NCBI GenBank assembly: GCA_937952395.1
Contig: CALFYV010000039.1
Span: 1 to 12,130, forward strand
Source of the DNA: an uncultured Bacteriovoracaceae bacterium
GTDB lineage: Bacteria > Bdellovibrionota > Bacteriovoracia > Bacteriovoracales > Bacteriovoracaceae
Length of the DNA: 12,130 bases
Direction of reading: 5' to 3'
Numbering within the stretch: the first letter of the stretch is position 1; every line of letters begins with the position of its first letter. Positions 1-6,644 of this stretch are shown here, one piece after another. The notes under the pieces are model-generated. The model was not told the origin of the DNA. It did not search any database and saw only the letters and a program-made list of their open reading frames with translations. Both the position numbers and the translations under genes were made by a program.

Positions 1-2900
1 AAAATAGGTGGCAAGCGGATAGAGCAGGCCTGCATGATAGCTTCCCGAGCGTTAAGACCCTGCTCTTTCATTTGATTAGTGAAATCTACCAGAATAATGG
101 AATTCTTTTTTACAATTCCCATTAACAAAATTAAGCCGATCATACTGTAGATATTAAGGGTTTGGCCTGAAAGCCAGAGAGCTATCAGTGCTCCTGTAAT
201 ACTAAAAGGTAGGGCGGAGAGAATTGTGATAGGGTGAATAAAACTATTAAATTGGGAAGCCAGTAACATGTAAGCAATAAGGATACCGATAGCAAAAACT
301 AAGATTAAGCTATCAAAAGATTCTTTGAAGGCCTTGGAGGCACCAGATTCAATCATGGAGATACCCTTGGGTAAATCCTTCATGATGTTTTTTCTGACAT
401 AATCTACGGCTGTGCCTTGGGTAATATTAGGGGCAATATTTGAATAAACTGAAATGGCCCTTTTGCGTTCATTTCGAGTTATAGAGAGTAGGCCTTCGTC
501 TGTGACAATATTTGTGACTTCAGAGAGAGCAATAAGTTCACCTCTGTTGTTTCGAACTAAAATTTTAGAAATATCATCTATAGACTCAAGTTCGTTATCT
601 TTTATTTTAAGCCTGATATCATAACGTCTGCCACCTTTGGCGTATTTTCCTGCAACAATTCCACTGACCATGGCCTGAAGTGTTTTTCCGATGTCTTGGA
701 CACTCACACCACGAGCGTTGGCCTTATCTCTATCTGGAATAATTCTTATTTCGGGGACTTTACCTTTGAAGTCTGAATCAACATCTACCATCAAACCACT
801 TTCTTCCATTTTCTTCATCACGTTTTGCGCTTCCGTGATAAGTTTTTCCCAATCATCTCCTACAACACTGAATTCTACTGGATAGCTGCGTCCTGCTGAG
901 AAGCCACCAAGGGACGGATCTTGGATAATACTCATGATCCCTTCAACCGTTTTGAGTTTAGTTTTTAAATAATCGGCGAATTGTTGTTGAGTTAATTTTT
1001 TTCCAAGTTCAGGGTTTTTTTCTCGTTTATCAATTTTCTTGAGAGTTATATAAGAGACGGCTGTATTGGATTCAGCTCCACTGAAGCCTCCTATGGCCAC
1101 GAAATAACGTTCAATTTCGACTTGTTCCAAAAGAATTTTTTCAATGGCACTAACTTTGCTTTCGGTAAATTCAAGAGAAGAGCCGGGTTTAGTTTTCATG
1201 ATCATAAAAAGGCGACTTTGATCTTGAACGGGAACAAATTCTCGGTTAATAAATTTGTAAATGGCGAAAGTCACTCCTAAGAGAACAAGTGAAGCCATGA
1301 GAATTTTTTTACGGCTTTCGAGGCAAAATTGTAAAGTTTTTTTATAAAACTCTTCCCACAGGAGCATTTTTTTATCAATCCATCGAGTGTTATTATTTTT
1401 TTCATCTTCATTTTTTAAAAACAAAGAAGTTCTCATGGGTGTTAAAGTAATGGCATCAATATAAGAGAAACCAATGGCAGCAGAGATGGTTAGGGCAAAT
1501 TGAAAAAAGTATTTCCCAATAATTCCGTCCATAAATCCAATAGGAAGAAAGATCGCCACAATGGCCATTGAGGCGGTTAAGGCAGCAAATTTAATTTCCT
1601 GGGTGCCTTCAAGAGAAGCTTTTTTAGCATCTTTATTTATTTTAAAAAGACGAGAAATATTTTCTAAGATCATAATATTATCATCGACAATAAGACCGAC
1701 GGCCAAAGTTAGACCAAGCATAGTAAAAGTGTTGAGCGTGAAGCCTAAAAATTTAAGTGCGATAAATGTGGCAATGATGGCAGTGGGAATGGAGAGAATT
1801 ATATTTAAAGTCGAAGTCCAGGAGCCAAGGAAAAACCAAACAACCAATGCTGTCATAAGCCCAGACAAGATTAGAGTGAATTCTAGTTCAGCTATAGAGT
1901 CTTCTACAAAAATAGTTCCATCATAATTAATCCCAAGATTGGCACCTTCGGGTAAAGTTAGCTGGATTTCTTTCATGCGCTCTTTAATAAGGCCCGCGAC
2001 TGCAACGGAGTTTGTCCCGCGCTGCTTTCTAATCCCAAGACCTATGGAAGGTTGGCCATTAACTCGACTTATTCTTCTGATATCTTCTAGGCCATCTTCA
2101 ACTTCAGCGACATTTTTTAGTGGAGTGGGGGAAAAATTAGGTGAGCCACCTCTGCGATTAATCGAGAGCATCGAAAAATCTTTTATACTACTGGCTTCGC
2201 CTAGCATCCTTATATTATAAAGATCTTTTTCATCCTCAAAAATACCTGCCGGAATTTCAGAGTGCTCACTGGAGATAGTATTGAGTAAATCGATGGCCGT
2301 AAGATCATAGGCCCTGAGTTTTTGCTTAGACACCCAGACTCTCAAATTTGGCTCTACATAACCTCCAAGAGTTACCTCGGAAACACCTTTGATGGTTTGA
2401 AAACGATCTTTTATGTAATCTCTAACATAAGTCATGAGTTCTTTCTTACTCATCTTGGATGAAGTTAAAGAGAGCCACATAATGGGTCTGTCTTCTGGAT
2501 TTGATTTTCTTACAGTCGGTAGTTCAATATCATCAGGTAAGCCTCGTTGCGCTTGACCTAAAATTGATTGAACTTCTTGAACTGCAAAATCAATATTCTT
2601 ATCCAGACCAAATTCCAAAGTAATATTGGCCTGTCCACGTTTTGATTCAGAGGTTATGGACTTTATTCCGTCAACACCCAAGAGAGCACTTTCTAATGGG
2701 TCAACAATATCTAACTCCATGACTTCGGGTGCGGCACCTTCCCAATTGGTTCCCACACTGACGACGGGAAAATCAATATCAGGTCTTTCACTTATGCCAA
2801 TACTAAAGAATGAAATTCCCCCGAAGATAATAAAAGAGGCCATGATCATCCAGGCAAAAACGGGCTTCTTGATAGCCAATTCCGTTAAATTCAATCCCAT
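1..2900 (-). CDS. HAE-1 family RND efflux pump permease, 3' end cut by window edge
   Basis: Inner-membrane, proton-driven RND permease that would export drugs, detergents or other amphiphiles through a periplasmic adaptor and the neighbouring TolC-like channel. I translated it by hand from the ATG at 2898-2900: 966 codons without a stop, then the window ends. Family members run to about 1020-1050 residues, so TM11-12 are largely missing. Visible features are the N-terminal KKPVF followed by TM1 (about 13-32), the SERPDID segment, the TM4 proton-relay pair V405-D406-D407 (equivalent to AcrB D407/D408) in a GLIVDDNIMILEN context, FVPVQDQS before the second porter half, and the TM10 lysine K932 in KKNSIILVDF (AcrB K940). 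The key relay residues are intact, so the pump looks active. The gene overlaps the outer-membrane factor by 10 bp. The start is ambiguous: a TTG at 2892-2894 has better ribosome-binding-site spacing and gives the family-like N-terminus MNLTEL. Substrate cannot be read from the sequence. Confidence 0.95.
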   Translation of the reverse strand, partial: MGLNLTELAIKKPVFAWMIMASFIIFGGISFFSIGISERPDIDFPVVSVGTNWEGAAPEVMELDIVDPLESALLGVDGIKSITSESKRGQANITLEFGLDKNIDFAVQEVQSILGQAQRGLPDDIELPTVRKSNPEDRPIMWLSLTSSKMSKKELMTYVRDYIKDRFQTIKGVSEVTLGGYVEPNLRVWVSKQKLRAYDLTAIDLLNTISSEHSEIPAGIFEDEKDLYNIRMLGEASSIKDFSMLSINRRGGSPNFSPTPLKNVAEVEDGLEDIRRISRVNGQPSIGLGIRKQRGTNSVAVAGLIKERMKEIQLTLPEGANLGINYDGTIFVEDSIAELEFTLILSGLMTALVVWFFLGSWTSTLNIILSIPTAIIATFIALKFLGFTLNTFTMLGLTLAVGLIVDDNIMILENISRLFKINKDAKKASLEGTQEIKFAALTASMAIVAIFLPIGFMDGIIGKYFFQFALTISAAIGFSYIDAITLTPMRTSLFLKNEDEKNNNTRWIDKKMLLWEEFYKKTLQFCLESRKKILMASLVLLGVTFAIYKFINREFVPVQDQSRLFMIMKTKPGSSLEFTESKVSAIEKILLEQVEIERYFVAIGGFSGAESNTAVSYITLKKIDKREKNPELGKKLTQQQFADYLKTKLKTVEGIMSIIQDPSLGGFSAGRSYPVEFSVVGDDWEKLITEAQNVMKKMEESGLMVDVDSDFKGKVPEIRIIPDRDKANARGVSVQDIGKTLQAMVSGIVAGKYAKGGRRYDIRLKIKDNELESIDDISKILVRNNRGELIALSEVTNIVTDEGLLSITRNERKRAISVYSNIAPNITQGTAVDYVRKNIMKDLPKGISMIESGASKAFKESFDSLILVFAIGILIAYMLLASQFNSFIHPITILSALPFSITGALIALWLSGQTLNIYSMIGLILLMGIVKKNSIILVDFTNQMKEQGLNAREAIMQACSIRLPPI

Positions 2901-4117
2901 TCTCCTGTAAGCGTTTTTAATGAGTAATAATTGATAATATTTTCGTATTTAATTTTATTGAGATCTCTTTTCGATTGAATAAAGTCATTCAGAGCTTGCA
3001 ATACCTCTAAATTTGTTACAAGAGATAATTGGTACTCACTTTTTAACTCTTTTAGTTTTAATTCGTTGATTTCAGCTGATTTTTTTTGGAGTAAATTTCT
3101 TTTGAGGCCATTTTCAATATCTTGATAGAGTAAACTGATATTTTTACTAAGTTCATTTTTAATTTTATGCAACTCTAAAGTGGACTGGGTTTTTTGTGTA
3201 ACGGCTGTTTGTAATTCATAATTAGTTTTGCCACCTTCAAATATGGGATAAGATAAATTAACGGAAACATCCCATTTGACTTCACTTAAGGCGCCCCCCC
3301 TTTCAAAATAGTAATTACTACCAAGAGACAAATTAGGCCAGTAATCAGATTTGGTAATCGAAATAGACTTTTCAGAAGCTTGTACCTGTTTATTGAGTGC
3401 CTGAATTTTTGGATGTTCCTCAATTTTACCCAAGTAGTAAGGCAGCTGACTGAGTTTGATATCCTCATTCCTTTCTGAGGCAGTAGGGTAGGCATCGAGT
3501 TTCGTTAGATATTTTAGATTAGCTTTTTCGTTGGATAAGGCTGTCTTTAAATTTTCTCTTTCAACTTCCACATTGGCCAGACTTGACTGAGCACTATAAA
3601 GTTCGCTTTTCCTAGAGCGGCCAATTTTAACTCGTTTTCTTAAAAACTGAACTCTTTCGCTATAAAGCTCTTTTAATTTTTCAAGATGAAGGCTTTCCTT
3701 TTCTAAAAAAATTATGTTGAAATAAGATTGAATAACTAATAAATAAATTTCTAAACGACTTGATTCAAATTGATGTTTACTGGTTTCGATATTGATATTA
3801 GTTAATTCTAATGCACGGAACTCTTTAAAACCTTGGAAGATAGGTTGGGAGAGACTCAGTTGCAAGGTTCTTTGATTTGATTGCCCAAAACCACGACTAA
3901 AAACAGCAGCCTCTTGTTGTTTGGTGTAAACACCTCTGATTTCTAAAGTAGGCAGTACGGCAGAAATGGCGAGTTTCTTTTGTATTTTATTTTTCTCGAT
4001 ATTCAGTTGTGCTGATTGGACATCTTCATTCTTTAGTGAGGCTTCAAAAGCTTGTTGTAAGCTCAGCCCATGGGCAGTGTGGATAAAATAAAGTAATGGA
4101 ATAAATAATTGAATCAC
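2891..4117 (-). CDS. TolC-like outer membrane efflux protein (OEP family)
   Basis: Outer-membrane factor of a tripartite efflux system: a trimeric barrel plus periplasmic alpha-tunnel that receives substrate from the RND pump encoded immediately downstream. The 408 aa are typical for the family. An N-terminal hydrophobic stretch (about 2-17, ending TAHG) looks like a signal peptide. The internal duplication of the OEP fold is visible: barrel strand motifs SLSQPIFQG (88-96) and NLSYPIFEGG (287-296), each preceded and followed by long heptad-like helices (for example 100-205 and 300-400). The C-terminus (LNDFIQSKRDL, then YYSLKTLTG) is standard. The start is GTG at 4115-4117, forced by an in-frame TAA immediately upstream, with no convincing Shine-Dalgarno sequence. 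The signal n-region has no Lys or Arg, which is odd and makes the exact start uncertain. A run of seven G (coding strand) falls at codons 273-275. Confidence 0.92.
   Translation of the reverse strand: MIQLFIPLLYFIHTAHGLSLQQAFEASLKNEDVQSAQLNIEKNKIQKKLAISAVLPTLEIRGVYTKQQEAAVFSRGFGQSNQRTLQLSLSQPIFQGFKEFRALELTNINIETSKHQFESSRLEIYLLVIQSYFNIIFLEKESLHLEKLKELYSERVQFLRKRVKIGRSRKSELYSAQSSLANVEVERENLKTALSNEKANLKYLTKLDAYPTASERNEDIKLSQLPYYLGKIEEHPKIQALNKQVQASEKSISITKSDYWPNLSLGSNYYFERGGALSEVKWDVSVNLSYPIFEGGKTNYELQTAVTQKTQSTLELHKIKNELSKNISLLYQDIENGLKRNLLQKKSAEINELKLKELKSEYQLSLVTNLEVLQALNDFIQSKRDLNKIKYENIINYYSLKTLTGEWD
2902..2906 (-). promoter_or_regulatory. Shine-Dalgarno AGGAG for the RND gene, inside the TolC-like gene
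   Basis: AGGAG lies in the last codons of the outer-membrane factor gene. It is only 1 nt from the ATG at 2900, too close for normal initiation, but 7 nt from the in-frame TTG at 2894. That TTG overlaps the upstream TGA in a 4-bp TTGA junction. The geometry favours the TTG start. Confidence 0.6.
3294..3300 (-). repeat. G7 homopolymer inside the TolC-like coding region
   Basis: Seven C on the plus strand, seven G on the coding strand, in an otherwise AT-rich window. It encodes Arg273-Gly274-Gly275, just before the second barrel-strand motif. The reading frame is intact as given. Gain or loss of one G would truncate the protein. It may be a slippage-prone tract or simply chance. Confidence 0.6.
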
Positions 4118-4165
4118 TTAGATATTTTGCCATAGGAAACTGATATGTCTATCTTGTTTTTTGTT
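4118..4165. other. 48-bp gap between barrel gene and TolC-like gene
   Basis: I see no hairpin followed by a T-run, and no convincing -35/-10 pair. A TAGACA hexamer lies on the minus strand, but nothing like a -10 follows at the right distance. The efflux pair may be read through from upstream or may have a promoter I cannot recognise. Confidence 0.4.
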
Positions 4166-4918
4166 CTAAAGAGTGCGCCATGAGATACCCAAACTAATAA
4201 AATGCTCATTGAATCCCGACTCAAGGTCATTACCAAATGAAGTATCAAATTGTGTATTTGAATTGAGTAAATAAGATACACCTGCATCCCAGGCAGAGAG
4301 TGTTGTTGAATCTCTCTCTCGCCCATAATGCTCTATAAAGGTTCCCCATTTCTCACTTAAGCTATAAGAATAACTTATTGAGTAATTGTATTGTGAAACA
4401 AAATCATTGCCATTTTGAGTGAAGCCCCAGTTGGTGATCAGAGAACTATTTTGACTTGTTCTATTCATTGTGGCCAGAATAATGATAGGTGAGACACGGT
4501 TACGTTCATAATCACCGCTTCCCTCAAAGCGAAACCTTGTTTGAAATCCAAGAGCAGGGATAAATCCATCAGACTTATCAATGAGATTAATTCTAAAGCC
4601 GAGTTGTTGATTATCCATACCGTTTTGCTTAGTAATAATATTATTTCTATTTTTGTCTTCTCTCAAATCAAACACGCCGCTAATTTCAAATTTTTCATTG
4701 AGGCCGTAGCGAAGTACATTGTTATTAATTAAGAAAGTCGAGTGAGTGGTATTATTTTTAAAATGAGATTTTTCTATTCCAGATTGCAGCTGAAAAATTT
4801 TAGTTCCGAGGACAAAAGGACCTATGGACTGCCCTGGCCTCCCAGTTCTAATCGTTGGATGCGTTTGAGAAAAAAGATTAAACGTTAAAATTAGACTTAA
4901 TAAAATAATTTTTTTCAT
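4166..4918 (-). CDS. Putative outer-membrane beta-barrel of the Phenol_MetA_deg 'transporter' type
   Basis: A 250-aa secreted protein. Residues 1-17 (MKK, a Leu/Ile/Phe core, then SQT) form a clear Sec signal peptide. The segment after cleavage, TGRPGQSIGPFVLG (25-38) and FQLQSGIE (42-49), followed by VLRYGLNEKFEI (68-79), resembles the opening of the PF13557 family, annotated loosely as MetA-pathway or 'transporter' outer-membrane proteins. The rest alternates short polar turns with strand-like stretches (for example 105-112, 122-133, 177-187, 211-217) and ends in a strand, ISLGISWRTL, as barrels do. Its ATG overlaps the stop of the upstream MscS gene by one base (TAATG), behind AAAGGA, so it is translationally coupled to the channel genes rather than to the efflux pair 48 bp downstream. 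The transported substrate is unknown and 'transporter' is a family label only. The family call was recognised by eye. Confidence 0.75.
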   Translation of the reverse strand: MKKIILLSLILTFNLFSQTHPTIRTGRPGQSIGPFVLGTKIFQLQSGIEKSHFKNNTTHSTFLINNNVLRYGLNEKFEISGVFDLREDKNRNNIITKQNGMDNQQLGFRINLIDKSDGFIPALGFQTRFRFEGSGDYERNRVSPIIILATMNRTSQNSSLITNWGFTQNGNDFVSQYNYSISYSYSLSEKWGTFIEHYGRERDSTTLSAWDAGVSYLLNSNTQFDTSFGNDLESGFNEHFISLGISWRTL

Positions 4919-5835
4919 TATTTCCTTTCGTCAATTTTGACATGAAGCTTAGGCCCAGATGAAACTTCTAAAGTTGGATATGAAAGATGGATATCTTCTT
5001 CAAGTTTTATATTCTCAATAATTTTTTCAAAAAGCTTGTCTTTGGTTGCTCTTCTCATTTTATAATCTACCACGTATCTTAAAGTAAAAGTAAGTCTATT
5101 CTCATCCGCAGTAAGCGTCACTATATGTTCAATCCTAGCATTTTCAATCATAAATTTATTGACGAGAGTGGACCAGTGTTTCTTAGCTTCATCTTCATAG
5201 TTGCCGATAACATTTACGGCCACTTGTTGAATAAGTTTTTTTGTTTTAGGGATTGAAGAGCCGTGTCTAATGGGAATTTCAATTTCATCCCATAAAAAAG
5301 GGAATTCGCTAGTATAGTTATAAACTGGATCTTTAAAAACAAAACTATTTGAAACTCTGACAATACGGCCATTATAAAGATCACCCTTAACCCAAGCACC
5401 AGTTTCCATTATAGTTGTGCGAAGAACACCTATATCGATGACATCGCCTTGGATACCGCCTAATTGAACCCTATCACCAACTTTAAAAAAATGAGCAAAG
5501 CTAATGGCCAGCCAACCAGCTACACTTGCTATAAGTTCTTGTAGCGCGAAAGCAAGCCCCGCACCAGCAAAGCCTATGGCCATCGTTAAATTAGAAAGTT
5601 TATTACTAAAAATAAAAGAGGCGCTGAGAAGAAAAAATACCATAGCACCAAAACTGATAAGTTTTCTTAAGCGGTAGCGCAAATTAGAATCAGAAATCTT
5701 TTTTGAGGTAATTGAAGTCAAAGTTTTTGAACAGATGAATATGAATAGAGTAATGATACTGAGTACAAAAAGCTTTCTTATATTAGGTTCAAATATGAGT
5801 AATTTTATTTGTTGATAGATTTGTGTTTGGTTCAT
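4918..5835 (-). CDS. MscS-family mechanosensitive channel protein (channel B)
   Basis: Small-conductance mechanosensitive channel subunit of the inner membrane. In the family, heptamers open under membrane tension and release osmolytes. The 305 aa show TM1 (about 20-39), TM2 (59-80) and a Gly/Ala-rich pore helix TM3 (84-117: GFAGAGLAFAL, then FFKVGDRVQLGG), followed by the beta domain (IQGDVIDIGVLRTTI, 128-142; RIVRVSNSFVF, 157-167) and a cytoplasmic alpha/beta domain to the end. The usual IPN of the beta domain is replaced by VSN. The stretch with GDLYNGRIV and LWDEIEIPIR marks a COG0668 branch distinct from that of the neighbouring channel A. The ATG at 5833-5835 overlaps the channel A stop in an ATGA arrangement, with a weak AGAGA upstream. 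Being coupled to a second, different MscS and to a membrane ATPase suggests a hetero-oligomer or regulated channel; this is inference. Confidence 0.93.
   Translation of the reverse strand: MNQTQIYQQIKLLIFEPNIRKLFVLSIITLFIFICSKTLTSITSKKISDSNLRYRLRKLISFGAMVFFLLSASFIFSNKLSNLTMAIGFAGAGLAFALQELIASVAGWLAISFAHFFKVGDRVQLGGIQGDVIDIGVLRTTIMETGAWVKGDLYNGRIVRVSNSFVFKDPVYNYTSEFPFLWDEIEIPIRHGSSIPKTKKLIQQVAVNVIGNYEDEAKKHWSTLVNKFMIENARIEHIVTLTADENRLTFTLRYVVDYKMRRATKDKLFEKIIENIKLEEDIHLSYPTLEVSSGPKLHVKIDERK
4921..4928 (-). promoter_or_regulatory. Ribosome binding site AAAGGAAA of the barrel gene
   Basis: AAAGGAAA precedes the ATG at 4916-4918, with AGGA 4 nt from the start codon, and lies inside the last codons of MscS gene B. 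The stop and start share one base (TAATG). This fixes the start, which leads directly into a good signal peptide. Confidence 0.7.
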
Positions 5836-6644
5836 GAAGGTCTCTGTATAGGTCTTAAAATATTTTGTTGTTTTAAAATTTTCTCGCCACGAGAAATCAC
5901 ATCACTTAAGAAAGCTTTTTCAAATTTGACATCAAGTACATAGGCTTTCACATTGAGCTTGATCACGAAAGTATTTGATATGGCGATTTCCTCGAGAGTG
6001 ATGGCGACAGGTTTTTCTAGGTAAACGAAACGACTGGTAATAACGATTTCATGCAAAAGTTTTTTAACTTTTTCTAAGTCTTCATAAATAGAAATATAAA
6101 AACTACTCACTACCATCATATCAAGTGCGCCACTATTACCACTGGCCACTAAGTCAGTTAAAAATTTTGAATTAGGTATTGTAATTAAATTATCATCTAA
6201 TGTTTGTAAGCGAACAGAACGTAAACCAATACTTTTAATTTCACCATAAGTATCAGCAAAGCTAACACGATCTCCTACCTGAAATGGTCTATCAAAGAGT
6301 AAAATAAATCCTGCGATAATAGAGCCCACCAAATCTTTTAAAGCGAACCCTAAGGCCACCGCGGCAGAACCACCAACTGTAACCATAACTTCACGAGTTG
6401 GTTTAAAAATAACATAGAAAAAACCAGCAAAGCCGAAAAGGTAGGCTGTAAAAGAGAAGATAGTCGTCAGTTGTAAAATGAGTAGCCTTTTCGCAGAAAA
6501 ATGTTTTTGTAATTTTTGCGACCAAAGTGTAACCAATTTCACCAGTAAAACAATGACCAGGATCGCCATAATAAAAGAGAAGATTTTATCCAGCTTTAAA
6601 AAATCCAGCAATAATGAGGCAGTGGCGTTTGTATCAGTTTCCAT
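5832..6644 (-). CDS. MscS-family mechanosensitive channel protein (channel A)
   Basis: Compact 270-aa MscS subunit, close in length to E. coli MscS. It has TM1 (about 19-41), TM2 (60-82), and TM3 (86-120) with the small-residue pore helix GGSAAVALGFALKDLVGS (91-108) and the connector LFDRPFQVGDRV. The beta domain follows (GEIKSIGLRSVRLQTLDD, 134-151) with the hallmark ITIPNSKF (154-161), then a cytoplasmic alpha/beta domain with VKFEKAF near the end. The ATG (6642-6644) lies 11 bp inside the end of the ATPase gene, and the TGA overlaps the channel B start by 4 bp, so all three should be made together. No strong Shine-Dalgarno is seen, which fits translational coupling. The sequence is clearly diverged from channel B, so this is not a recent duplication. 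Sensing membrane tension is known for the family; control by the upstream ATPase is inferred from context. Confidence 0.95.
   Translation of the reverse strand: METDTNATASLLLDFLKLDKIFSFIMAILVIVLLVKLVTLWSQKLQKHFSAKRLLILQLTTIFSFTAYLFGFAGFFYVIFKPTREVMVTVGGSAAVALGFALKDLVGSIIAGFILLFDRPFQVGDRVSFADTYGEIKSIGLRSVRLQTLDDNLITIPNSKFLTDLVASGNSGALDMMVVSSFYISIYEDLEKVKKLLHEIVITSRFVYLEKPVAITLEEIAISNTFVIKLNVKAYVLDVKFEKAFLSDVISRGEKILKQQNILRPIQRPS

Noticed and set aside
1561..2220. Two consecutive plus-strand open frames opposite the RND gene
   Set aside because: They mirror the reading frame of the well-supported RND gene, and their translations have no recognisable domain.
4114..4326. Minus-strand 70-codon frame overlapping the barrel gene's end
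   Set aside because: Its translation is low-complexity noise, whereas the overlapping 250-aa frame has a signal peptide and barrel features.
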